Origin: JAEXOD01 sp937930275
GTDB lineage: Bacteria > Bacteroidota > Ignavibacteria > Ignavibacteriales > Melioribacteraceae
Reading direction: 5' to 3'
Assembly: GCA_036733965.1 (NCBI GenBank)
Contig: DAIMZL010000005.1
Coordinates: 1-64,000 of the forward strand
DNA: 64,000 nt
Shown here: piece by piece, positions 1 through 8,993 of the stretch
How positions within the stretch are numbered: position 1 is the first letter of the stretch
How the letters are laid out: every line of letters starts with the position of its first letter
The notes under the pieces: generated by a model
Seen by the model: the letters and a program-made list of their open reading frames with translations, nothing else
Databases searched by the model: none
Told to the model about the DNA's origin: nothing
Position numbers and translations under genes: made by a program

Positions 1-1052
1 ACACGACATTGTAACATCCATAATTTACCTTGTTGAATTGTAAATTCGATATCCATCATGTCTTTGTAGTGTTTTTCTAAAATATTACGAACGCCAATAA
101 GTTCTTTGTAAATTCTGGCATTTTCTTTCTGTAGTGTTTCTATTTTTAACGGTGTACGAATACCGGCAACAACGTCTTCACCTTGTGCGTTAAATAAATA
201 TTCGCCGTAAAAATAGTTTTCGCCGCTTGCAGCGTCACGAGTAAAAGCAACACCCGTACCGCTATCTTCACCCATGTTACCAAATACCATTGATTGAACG
301 TTTACTGCGGTTCCCCATTCTGCGGGAATGTCGTTCAATTTTCTGTAAACAATAGCTCTTTCGTTCATCCAGCTACCAAATACGGCACCAATAGCTCCCT
401 GTAATTGTTTTTTAGGATCTTCAGGAAAACTAACACCCAATCTTTGTTTAATAGCTGCTTTAAATTCTGCAACTAATTCTTTCAAATCATCGGCGGTTAA
501 ATCTGTATCTTTTTCAACACCGCGTGCTTTTTTCTTTTCTTCTAAAATTTCTTCAAAAGGATCTACGTCATGTTTTGTTTGTGGTTTTAAACCTAAAACT
601 ACATCGCCGTACATAGCTACAAAACGACGATATGAATCGTAAGCAAATCTTGGATTTTTTGTTTTTTCAATTAAGCCAACAACTGTTTTATCGTTTAAGC
701 CTAAGTTCAAAATAGTATCCATCATTCCGGGCATTGATGCACGAGCACCGCTACGTACCGAAACTAATAAAGGATTTTTAGGGTCACCAAATTTAGCTCC
801 CATTTCTTTTTCAACTTTGGCTAATGCCGTCAACATTTGATTTTCTAATTCTTTAGGATATTTTTGTTTGTTTGCGTAGTAATAAGTACAAACTTCGGTT
901 GTAATGGTAAATCCTGCTGGTACCGGTAAGCCAATGTTAACCATTTCGGCAAGGTTTGCACCTTTTCCGCCTAATAGGTTTTTCATGTCTGCCTTACCTT
1001 CGGCTTTTTTACCACCGAAAAAATAAACATACTTTGGCGTTTTTGCTGCCAT
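1..1052 (-). CDS. ppdK: Pyruvate, phosphate dikinase, N-terminal part (cut by window edge)
   Basis: Pyruvate, phosphate dikinase interconverts pyruvate, ATP and phosphate with PEP, AMP and pyrophosphate in the cytoplasm. Translating the minus strand from an ATG at 1052 gives about 350 residues with no stop before the window edge. The start is supported by a GGAGG Shine-Dalgarno at 1061-1065. Family landmarks are visible: a GGKGANLAEM-type stretch near residue 28, LPVPAGFTITTE just after it, and SVRSGARASMPGMMDT near residue 90, all parts of the N-terminal nucleotide-binding domain. The phosphohistidine and PEP-binding domains lie outside the window. It is the last visible gene of a long minus-strand run and begins 23 bases after the lpxK stop. 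PEP synthase is the main alternative, but the SGARASMPGMMDT signature fits PPDK better. Confidence 0.95.
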   Translation of the reverse strand, partial: MAAKTPKYVYFFGGKKAEGKADMKNLLGGKGANLAEMVNIGLPVPAGFTITTEVCTYYYANKQKYPKELENQMLTALAKVEKEMGAKFGDPKNPLLVSVRSGARASMPGMMDTILNLGLNDKTVVGLIEKTKNPRFAYDSYRRFVAMYGDVVLGLKPQTKHDVDPFEEILEEKKKARGVEKDTDLTADDLKELVAEFKAAIKQRLGVSFPEDPKKQLQGAIGAVFGSWMNERAIVYRKLNDIPAEWGTAVNVQSMVFGNMGEDSGTGVAFTRDAASGENYFYGEYLFNAQGEDVVAGIRTPLKIETLQKENARIYKELIGVRNILEKHYKDMMDIEFTIQQGKLWMLQCR

Positions 1053-1075
1053 AAGTTTTTCCTCCGACTGTTTAA

Positions 1076-2128
1076 TTAATGAATGTTATTTAATATATTT
1101 AAAACTTTTTTATCAAAATTTTCTTTATCATCGGGCACTAAATCAATGTGCAAATAATAAATATCTATATCATCAAGCTCGCGGCTAAATTTTTTAAGTT
1201 TGACCGCATCTTTTTGCGTAGTAATTACCGAGTACGAATTTGTTTCGTAAAACTTTTTTCTTATTAAACTAATCTCTTTTAAATCATAATCTTTATGGTC
1301 AACAAAGTTTAGTTTGTTACTTACGTCAATTCCTAAAGTTTCAAGGGCAGAGATAAACGAATGCGGTTTTGCTATACCGCAAATTACCAAACTAACTTGA
1401 CCGATAAAATCCTTTGTTTCATACTTGGCATGAGTTTTTACGTCAACAAAATAATTTGCTTTGTAACCGGCATAAAAAACCGGAACATTGCCAAAATATT
1501 TTGTAATGTTTTTGTTAATGTTTTTTGGTTGTGAAAATTTTCTATTTATAATTATCATATCTGCTCTTTTGGATTGATTAAACGGCTCCCGCAATAATCC
1601 TATAGGCAATAACTTTTGTTGATATTTTTTATTATCCCCTAAAAAACGCTGATCGTAAAGCAAAATATTTAGATCTCTGTGTATCCATCTATGCTGATAT
1701 GCGTCATCCAATATTATTACATCCGGGTAGTCGTTTTCAATAATTTTTTTAGCACCTTCAAATCGGTTCTCACAAACTGCGGCAATAGTATTACACTCTT
1801 CGGCAACAAGCACTATTTCATCACCCGCTGTTTCGGCTGTTTCAAAAACTTGGCTTCCGTCACTTACATAAAGATAGCCTTTACTTTTTCTTCTGTAGCC
1901 ACGACTTAATACCGCCGTTTTTTTACCGATCGACTGTAAAAGTTTAGTTAGGTAAATAACAGTCGGAGTTTTACCCGAACCTCCCACACTAATATTCCCC
2001 ACACTAATTACTTTACACTTTACCTTTCCTGCTTTAAAAATTCCTTTGTCAAAAAATATATTTCTAATTTTAATAACAAGCAAATATATTAATGACACGG
2101 GATAAAAAAGCAACTGCGTAAAGTTCAT
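1076..2128 (-). CDS. lpxK: Tetraacyldisaccharide 4'-kinase LpxK
   Basis: LpxK phosphorylates the 4' position of the tetraacyldisaccharide-1-phosphate lipid A precursor at the inner face of the cytoplasmic membrane. The 350-residue length is normal for the family. A hydrophobic N-terminal segment (residues 5-22) would anchor it, and a Walker A motif GNISVGGSGKTP lies at about residues 44-55. The stretch VIILDDAYQHR further on is typical of LpxK, as is TTQKDAVKL near the C-terminus. The gene follows the acyltransferase gene by 6 bases and lies two genes after lpxB, so three consecutive genes serve lipid A or related lipid synthesis and are probably cotranscribed. Confidence 0.95.
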   Translation of the reverse strand: MNFTQLLFYPVSLIYLLVIKIRNIFFDKGIFKAGKVKCKVISVGNISVGGSGKTPTVIYLTKLLQSIGKKTAVLSRGYRRKSKGYLYVSDGSQVFETAETAGDEIVLVAEECNTIAAVCENRFEGAKKIIENDYPDVIILDDAYQHRWIHRDLNILLYDQRFLGDNKKYQQKLLPIGLLREPFNQSKRADMIIINRKFSQPKNINKNITKYFGNVPVFYAGYKANYFVDVKTHAKYETKDFIGQVSLVICGIAKPHSFISALETLGIDVSNKLNFVDHKDYDLKEISLIRKKFYETNSYSVITTQKDAVKLKKFSRELDDIDIYYLHIDLVPDDKENFDKKVLNILNNIH

Positions 2129-2134
2129 TTTTAT

Positions 2135-2800
2135 TCAATATTCCAAAGATTGTAATTCATTCAATTTATCTCGACACTCCGTTATTATTTCCGAAGTTTC
2201 GTTATAGCTTATATCATTTTTTATAAGTATCGGTTCCGAATAGTTTAATACAATTTTAGAAAAAGGTTTCGGAATTTCAAACTTATCCCAGCTTTTATTA
2301 AAGCGGTACAAATTTTTATTTTTTACACCTACTAATATAAGGGGTAAATTGCTTTTTTTTGCAATAATTACGGCTCCGGCTTTAAATTCTTTTTCGGGAC
2401 CTTTCGGTCCATCCGGTGTTATCGCTATCGAAAAATTATTATTTGCTTTTTCGATCAAAATATCTAACGATTCTTTTCCGCTTTTATTGCTACTGCCTCG
2501 CTGTAAAATATATCCCCACTTATGCAATATTTTACTTAATATTTCCCCATCTTTACTCGGGCTTACTAATGCAACTATATTTTTGTTTCTGTGTTCATAC
2601 CAGCTGGCAAGCATTGTACCGTGCCAAAACGCTAACACAAATGCATTTTTACCGTCAATTAATTCTTCGGTTTTTTTAGGAATATTACTTTTAATTCTAT
2701 ATGTTTTACATACAATATTAATTATTGAATATAAAAATAAATTTCCCGCAATTTGCAATATTTTTTTTTGTAGTTCTCTAATTTTCATTAATTGTTTCAA
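2135..2800 (-). CDS. DUF374-type lysophospholipid acyltransferase-like protein
   Basis: A 221-residue protein of the DUF374 branch of the lysophospholipid acyltransferase superfamily, members of which are thought to transfer acyl groups to lipids such as lipid A precursors. The family pattern is clear: FWHGT at residues 58-62 (the HX4D-like catalytic region), RGSS at 101-104, and ITPDGPKGP at about 127-135. It lies between lpxB, which it overlaps by 23 bases, and lpxK, which starts 6 bases later. A role in lipid A acylation or another envelope lipid is therefore likely, but the substrate is inferred only. An internal ATG (MKIRELQ, at 2788) is an alternative start that cuts the overlap to 11 bases. 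Confidence 0.85.
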   Translation of the reverse strand: MKQLMKIRELQKKILQIAGNLFLYSIINIVCKTYRIKSNIPKKTEELIDGKNAFVLAFWHGTMLASWYEHRNKNIVALVSPSKDGEILSKILHKWGYILQRGSSNKSGKESLDILIEKANNNFSIAITPDGPKGPEKEFKAGAVIIAKKSNLPLILVGVKNKNLYRFNKSWDKFEIPKPFSKIVLNYSEPILIKNDISYNETSEIITECRDKLNELQSLEY

Positions 2801-3911
2801 AAACTAAACGGGCAGCTTTTTCTGAAGCACCCAAATTACCCAGTCTGTTTTTTAACTGTTTTAGTTCGTTTTTTAAATTGTTAATTTTATTAACATCCTC
2901 TAAATATTCCGAAACCATACTAACAATTATATTACTATTTACGTCGTGTTGTATTAATTCCGTTACAACTTTTTTACCGGCAACAATATTTGCTAAAGCT
3001 ATACTGTTAATTTTAATTAAAGCCTTACCCAATCTGTATGTTAATATATTGGTTTTATATACAACAACAAAAGGGAGTTCAAATAAAGCTGCTTCTAATG
3101 TGGAAGTACCCGATTTAATAATGCCGAACGAAGAATATTTAAGCAGTTCGTAAGTGTGTCCTTTTATTAGCGTAACTTCATTTAAATCAAAATCATCAAA
3201 TATATTTTCTTCAATATTAGACGAACAGGCAACAACCGTTTGCAAATTATACTTATTACAAATTTGTTTTGCAGCTTTAAGCGTTTCGGGTAATATTTTT
3301 TCAATTTCCTGATGTCTGCTACCCGGTAGCACAAGTAATATTTTTTTATTCTTGTCTAAATTAAATTTATCATAAAATAATTCCTCGTCAATAAAATTGT
3401 ATTTATTAATTCTATCTAACAGAGGATGTCCCACAAATACGGCATTAACATTATGCTTTAAGTAAAACTCCTCTTCAAAGGGGAATAATACAAGCATTAA
3501 ATCAACAAGTTTTTTTATTTTGGAAATTCTTCCTTCACCCCAAGCCCAAATTTGCGGAGAAATATAATAGATAATCTTAATGTTTAGGTTTTTAACTGCT
3601 TTTGCAAAATTTAAATTAAATCCGGGATAATCTACAAGTATAACGGTTTTTATTCCCTCTTTTTTTATAAGTTCAATTAAAACTTTACGAACCTTTCTAA
3701 TAAACGGCAAGTGTTTTATTATTTCCGCAAAGCCTAAAAATGCCATACTGTTAATATGATAACTATGCTCTAATCCGGCTTTTATCATATTATCACCGCC
3801 TACGCCGTAAAACTTGGCTGATTGGTCAATTTTCAAATATTCTTGCATTAAAGCAGCGGCATGTAAATCACCCGATGCTTCTCCGGCAATAATCAATATT
3901 TTATTTTGCAA
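2778..3911 (-). CDS. lpxB: Lipid-A-disaccharide synthase LpxB
   Basis: LpxB joins UDP-2,3-diacylglucosamine and lipid X into the lipid A disaccharide. The protein opens with KILIIAGEASGDLHA, the family hallmark, and shows PQIWAWGEGR, FPFEEEFY, FVGHPL and LLVLPGSRHQEIEK in the usual order, ending with GTSTLEAAL and a C-terminal helical region. The longest frame starts at a TTG at 3941, but that adds ten hydrophobic residues not usual in LpxB and overlaps the upstream gene by 41 bases. A TTG at 3911 gives the normal N-terminus with an 11-base overlap, so I prefer it. No clear Shine-Dalgarno precedes either, which fits translational coupling. The lpxA, lpxC and lpxD genes are not in the window. 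Confidence 0.93.
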   Translation of the reverse strand: MQNKILIIAGEASGDLHAAALMQEYLKIDQSAKFYGVGGDNMIKAGLEHSYHINSMAFLGFAEIIKHLPFIRKVRKVLIELIKKEGIKTVILVDYPGFNLNFAKAVKNLNIKIIYYISPQIWAWGEGRISKIKKLVDLMLVLFPFEEEFYLKHNVNAVFVGHPLLDRINKYNFIDEELFYDKFNLDKNKKILLVLPGSRHQEIEKILPETLKAAKQICNKYNLQTVVACSSNIEENIFDDFDLNEVTLIKGHTYELLKYSSFGIIKSGTSTLEAALFELPFVVVYKTNILTYRLGKALIKINSIALANIVAGKKVVTELIQHDVNSNIIVSMVSEYLEDVNKINNLKNELKQLKNRLGNLGASEKAARLVFETINEN

Positions 3912-4497
3912 TATAATTTTTAATAATAAATGGAACAACAATTATTAATAGAACAGCAGTTATAGCTTGTAAAGTTCTTCTTTCGCTTTTTAGCCCTGCT
4001 TTTAAATTATATGATGGCTGCGGTAAACTTAAATCAGTATATTTTTTAGGTGAAGGTATTAACCTTGGTACAGATTTTCTAAACCTTTCGTAACTACTTC
4101 CAAAAGCTTTTACTAAATAACCCTCTTCTTCGTTTATTATTATTCTGTATTGTAAATAAAAAAACAAAAAAGCTACAATTACAAGATACGGAAATAACGC
4201 ATTAGACATTACGCCTATGCCCGAGTAAAGTAAAATATTACCCAAGTATAACGGATTGCGAACAAATGCATAAGGACCACTTACTACCAAATACGTTCCG
4301 CCTACCGGACCGGTAGTTCTTGTTTCGCTACCTGCATACGATACTCCCCAAAGTCTAAAAAACTCGCCTAATATAACCATAACAAGACCCAATAATATAG
4401 TCTGTAAAGTAGGTTGCTGAAATATTACCATTAACAACAAAAATGGAATAGGCGTATAACTGCGATACTTAAATATATCGGATGAAAATCTACTCAT
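3901..4497 (-). CDS. Isoprenylcysteine carboxyl methyltransferase (ICMT/PEMT)-family membrane protein
   Basis: A 198-residue integral membrane protein of the ICMT/phospholipid methyltransferase superfamily. The S-adenosylmethionine-binding pattern is visible as VSGPYAFVRNPLYLGN around residues 73-88, followed by two hydrophobic segments and an EEGYLVKAFGSSYERFRKSV motif that matches the conserved EExxLxxxFGxxYxxY of the family. Hydrophobic stretches near both ends complete four to five membrane spans. Bacterial members methylate poorly known substrates, so no substrate is claimed. The gene lies 4 bases after the HAD phosphatase gene and overlaps the start of lpxB, which suggests an envelope lipid role and transcription with lpxB-lpxK. 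Confidence 0.85.
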   Translation of the reverse strand: MSRFSSDIFKYRSYTPIPFLLLMVIFQQPTLQTILLGLVMVILGEFFRLWGVSYAGSETRTTGPVGGTYLVVSGPYAFVRNPLYLGNILLYSGIGVMSNALFPYLVIVAFLFFYLQYRIIINEEEGYLVKAFGSSYERFRKSVPRLIPSPKKYTDLSLPQPSYNLKAGLKSERRTLQAITAVLLIIVVPFIIKNYIAK

Positions 4498-4501
4498 ATA
4501 A

Positions 4502-5242
4502 TTATCCTTGAATATATACTTCGTTTCTTTTTAACGAAGCCTGAAATCGTTTTTTTAATCTTTTTTTATTTTTAAGTAAAGTTAATTTATCAATAACATC
4601 GGTAAAATTTGCAAAAGGCGAAAATGTAATTCTGTTTTTTTCACAATACTTTAGCAACGATTTTTTTGCAAAAATTAAGTCACAAAACTGAGCGGGACAA
4701 GTATCCGAAAGTCCGTCACCAATGTAAATATTATATTCTAAATCACCGCTATTATTTATAATATGGTTTCTTTTACAATTAGCACAAATTTTGCACTCTT
4801 CGTCAGGATAAGGAAAGTGGGGAATAATATTTTCGCCTTCAACAATCATTTTGTTGCTAAACACTTTTAAGTTGCTTAGTCCTTCTCTTTCCAAAATATG
4901 ATTTATATAAATATCAAACCCGTCACTTACAATAAAAATATCAATATCATTTGTTTTGCAATAGTTAACAAAATTCTTAAAAGTTGAATCAATACTAATG
5001 GTGTCTATAAAATTATAAAACACTTGAATATTAAAATTTTTAACAGACTTGCACATTTGTTGCCAGCTTTCAAACGAGCTAATTTCTCTATTAAGCCAGC
5101 GGTCAATAACTTCTTTTACTGTATCAAGTTCGCCAAATTTAATAAACATCGCCTCGCCTACATCTTGTGTAGTAATAGTGCCGTCAAAATCGACAAACAC
5201 ATTAAACTTTGTATCCGAGGTTACTTGATCAAGATGCAACAT
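4502..5242 (-). CDS. HAD-IB family phosphatase (MtnX-like)
   Basis: A 246-residue cytoplasmic HAD-superfamily phosphatase. Motif I is VFVDFDGTITTQDVGE (residues 15-30, nucleophile Asp18), motif II is IVSDGFD, and GDGLSDTCPA carries the C-terminal acidic motif. The layout resembles MtnX of methionine salvage and other PSP-like phosphatases. A Cys-rich insert, CKICANCKRNH near residues 146-156, is often present in MtnX-like proteins and may bind metal. No other methionine-salvage gene is nearby, so MtnX activity is not established. The start codon overlaps the smc stop by 14 bases, showing translational coupling to smc. Confidence 0.8.
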   Translation of the reverse strand: MLHLDQVTSDTKFNVFVDFDGTITTQDVGEAMFIKFGELDTVKEVIDRWLNREISSFESWQQMCKSVKNFNIQVFYNFIDTISIDSTFKNFVNYCKTNDIDIFIVSDGFDIYINHILEREGLSNLKVFSNKMIVEGENIIPHFPYPDEECKICANCKRNHIINNSGDLEYNIYIGDGLSDTCPAQFCDLIFAKKSLLKYCEKNRITFSPFANFTDVIDKLTLLKNKKRLKKRFQASLKRNEVYIQG

Positions 5243-8200
5243 TTATTTCTTCGTTAAATTGAACACCTACTAATTTAGAAATTCCCTCTTCCTGCATTGT
5301 AACGCCGTACATATTTTCGGCAGCTTCCATCGAACGTTTATTGTGAGTAACTAAAATAAATTGTGTATTAATACTAAACTCTTTAATAAGTTTAGTGAAT
5401 CTATCTACGTTTGCGTCATCTAAAGGAGCGTCAACTTCATCTAAAATACAAAACGGACTTGGTTTAACAAGATAAATTGCAAATAATAACGCTGTTGCCG
5501 TTAGCGTTTTTTCTCCTCCCGAAAGAAGTTCAATAGTAGTAGGTCTTTTCCCTTTTGGTTTTGCCATTATCTCTATTTTTCCTTCTAAAGGGTCAACACC
5601 TTCTTCCAAAGTTAAATCGGCTTCGTCACCCGGATTGAATAACGTTTGGAAAATTTTCTTAAAGTTTTCTCGTATCTGCTCAAAAACTTCGGCAAATAAA
5701 TTTTGAGCCGTTTCGTTTATCTCTTCAATAGTTTTTACTAAATCTTTTTCGCTATCAATTAAATCGTTACGTTGTTTATTTAAGAACTCAAGTCTATCTC
5801 TTTCTTCTTCATATTCGCTATAAGCAAGTAAGTTAACCGGACCAATACTCTTTAACCTGTTTTTTAATTGCTGAACTTCCAAACTTGTTTCTTTTATATT
5901 AAAAGTATCACCGTCTTCATATTCTTTAACTACTAAATCTTGATTATACTCTTCTTTAATATGGTTTGTTAAATTTTCCAATCGAATGTTAATTTCATTC
6001 ATCTTAACATCAATACCGTGAATTCCGTCACCGCAAATCTGTCTTCTACTTCGTAATTTTGATAACTGTTGTTCAAATTTAGACGACTCTTGTTTTATTG
6101 TTCCAAGTTCGGCTTCAATTTTCTTTTCTTCGTTAACAAGTAGTTGTCTATCATAACTTATCTGTTCAAGGTCTGCTTCTTTTTCTTCAATAATATAATT
6201 ATTGCTTATTATCTCTTCTTTTGCGTTTTCAATATCTTTTTTACGTCTTTCTATTGTTGCCGATATATTTCTTTCGGTATCTTGACCTCTTTTAATATCA
6301 TTTCGTAAGTTAATTATTTTGCCTTTGTTTCGCTCTAACTCAATCATCTGTTGGTTATATTCCGAAACAGTTTTGGAATAATCTTCTTCTAAAGTTTTTG
6401 TTTCTTGTTCTTGTTTTATAATTGCGTCTTTTATTAAATTTTTATTCTCACGCAATTCATTTAATTGTTTTTCTTCTTCCTCAATTTGCTGCTCAATAAA
6501 ATTAGCTTCTTTTACGCCTTCATTTATTTGTTTATAAGCTTTTTCTATTTCTTCTTCGTTTTTATTCTTTTCAAACTCAAATTTTGCAATCTGTTTATCA
6601 AGGGTATTAATATCATTTTCCAGCATTTTACCCTGTTCGCTAATCGCTTTCAAATCAATTGCGGAAATATAGGACTCAGTCTCAACAATTTTTTCTTTTA
6701 TACTTTCAATTTTTTCATTAATAGTCGGAAATTCATTCCTTAAATTTTCAAGCAGTAATTTTCTTCCGAATAACGAATCATCCATATTTGCCAATCCGCC
6801 TGCTTCAACAATGCCGTTTGTAAATATTATATCCCCTTGCGGAGTGGCAAAATTAAACGAAGGATATTTCTGATTTAGCTTAACAGCCGTTTCAAGCGAA
6901 TTTACCAATGCTGTATTGTTTAACACCTTAATAAAATAGGGCTTCCACTTTTCTTCGGTTTGAATATAATTATATGTCCAACCTATAAAACCTTCTTCTG
7001 CTTCAATCCTTTTTATTCTTCTTTTTATCCTATATCCGTCTATTGAATCAAACACGGTTTTCTTTTTTGTAATCGGTCTATTTAATAAATAAAAAGACGC
7101 TTTACCTAAATTGTTTCCGCGCAAAAATTCAACTGCATTGTTTAACTCGTTTAAATTTTCTACAAGCAAATTATTAAGAACAAATTTTAACGAGGCTTCT
7201 AACGCAGGACGATATTCTTCATCCGTATTACCTACATCGGCAAACAAAGTAATATCTTTTTGTGTCCAAGTTTTAGTTTCAATTAAAAGTTTAACTCCTT
7301 TGGAAACACCTTCCAAATTAGTTATTAACGCACTTATAAATTCAATTTTATCATTTAATGCATTTAAACTGCTTCTTAAATCAACTTCTTTTGTTTTTTG
7401 CTCATTAAGCTGCTTCTCTAAATCGTCTTTCAATTTAGTCTGCTCGGCATAAAACATTTCTGACTGGTGTAATCTTTCTAATGTTTTAATTTTTGATTGC
7501 TCAAGCTCTTCTATATAGCTAACCGTTTTAGCCATATTAGTGGTAATAGCGTTAATACTCTGATTTAATTTATCAATTGTATTATTTGCCTTATTAAGTT
7601 GATTTTTTAAATTGCTTAATTTATTTTCGTTCGAGCTAATTGATTTTTCAATTGCAATTAACTTTGCTGATTCATCTTTTGTGCTTGATTTATAAACATC
7701 AAGTTTACTTTTTTTATCTGCAACTATTTGCTTAAAATCTTCAATTTCTTTTTCTTTTAATAAAATTGTTTTTTCCAAATTTGCAAGTAGTTGTATATTG
7801 TCGTCAATGGTAAATTGAGTATTTTCTAATTGTATTTCGTACTCGGCAACCTCTTCGGCATATTTTTGGCTGTTTCTTTCCTGCGATTTTATTCTTTCGC
7901 TTGCAATAGATACGGCATTTTGAACCGAGTGCATTTTTTCGGTTTCGGCAGATATTTTTTGTTGAACACTACGTAATTTNNNNNNNNNNNNNNNNNNNNN
8001 NNNNNNNNNNNNNNNNNNNNNNNNNNNNNNNNNNNNNNNNNNNNNNNNNNNNNNNNNNNNNNNNNNNNNNNNNNNNNNNCCGAGTGCATTTTTTCGGTTT
8101 CGGCAGATATTTTTTGTTGAACACTACGTAATTTTCGCTCAATCTCTAATATCATATCCCTATATTTTACTAAATCTAATTCAATGGTTTGAACTTCGCC

Positions 8201-8977
8201 GTCAATTAATTCTTTTTCTGTTAATAGTTCATTCCTTTTATCAACCAATTCGGTCATCTGTTTAACAAAAACAGAAAATTCGCGCTCGGCTAAATCAATC
8301 TCTTTTTCTCTTAGTACCGATTGAATTTGGTTATACTGGTCCGCCTTTTTTGCTTGTCTTTCCAAGGATTTAACGTTTTTATCCACTTCCGCTACAATAT
8401 CGTTAACACGTGTTAAATCACCCTTAACTTCTTCAAGCTTTTTTAATGCTAATCGTCTTCTTAATTTATATTTATTTACGCCTGCTGCTTCTTCAAACAT
8501 TTTTCGGCGTTCATCAGTCCTATTACTTAATATCGTTTCAATCATTTTTAATTCAATAACGGAATATGCATTTGTACCCATCCCGGTATCCATAAAAAGA
8601 TTTGTTATATCTTTTAAACGACATATATTTTTATTAAGCAAATATTCGCTTTCGCCCGAGCGGAATATTCTTCGAGTTATAGTTACTTCGTTATATTCGG
8701 TTGGTAGTGCATTGTTATCATTAACCATTGTAATCGATACTTCTGCCATGCCCATCGGCTTTTTGTTTCTTGTACCGTTAAATATAACGTTTTCCATTTT
8801 ATCGCTACGTAACGTACTACTTTTTTGTTCACCCAATGCCCATCTAATTGCATCCACAATATTAGTTTTACCGCAACCGTTAGGTCCAACAATACCCGTA
8901 ATTCCCTTTGTAAAATTTACGACTGTTTTATTTGCAAACGATTTAAAACCGAATATTTCTAATTTGGATAAATACAA
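5229..8977 (-). CDS. smc: Chromosome segregation protein SMC (interrupted only by a false assembly gap)
   Basis: SMC forms the ring-shaped condensin ATPase that organises and segregates chromosomes. Walker A GPNGCGKTN lies at residues 31-39 and the ABC signature LLSGGEKTLTATAL with Walker B FCILDEVDAPLDD close the C-terminal head. Two long, charged coiled coils flank a hinge region around residues 500-670. An N run at 7980-8079 splits the frame, but the 55 bases before it (7925-7979) recur exactly after it (8080-8134). Merging the copies joins 296 N-terminal residues in frame to 901 C-terminal residues, giving 1197 residues, the usual SMC length. It follows a GH2-like gene by 16 bases and overlaps the next gene by 14. 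No scpA or scpB is visible here. Confidence 0.95.
7980..8079. other. Assembly gap of 100 N flanked by an exact 55-base duplication
   Basis: The 55 bases at 7925-7979 are identical to 8080-8134. This is the pattern left when two contigs overlap by one k-mer but are joined with a default 100-N spacer. Deleting 155 bases restores smc. Confidence 0.95.
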
Positions 8978-8993
8978 CTGTAATCCTTAATAA

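Noticed and set aside
6465..6743. Plus-strand frames inside smc and other long genes
   Set aside because: They are antisense shadows of the coiled-coil or other coding sequence, without Shine-Dalgarno or family features.
7925..8134. A direct repeat inside smc
   Set aside because: Exact 55-base identity on both sides of an N spacer, at three places, is an assembly artifact, not a biological repeat.
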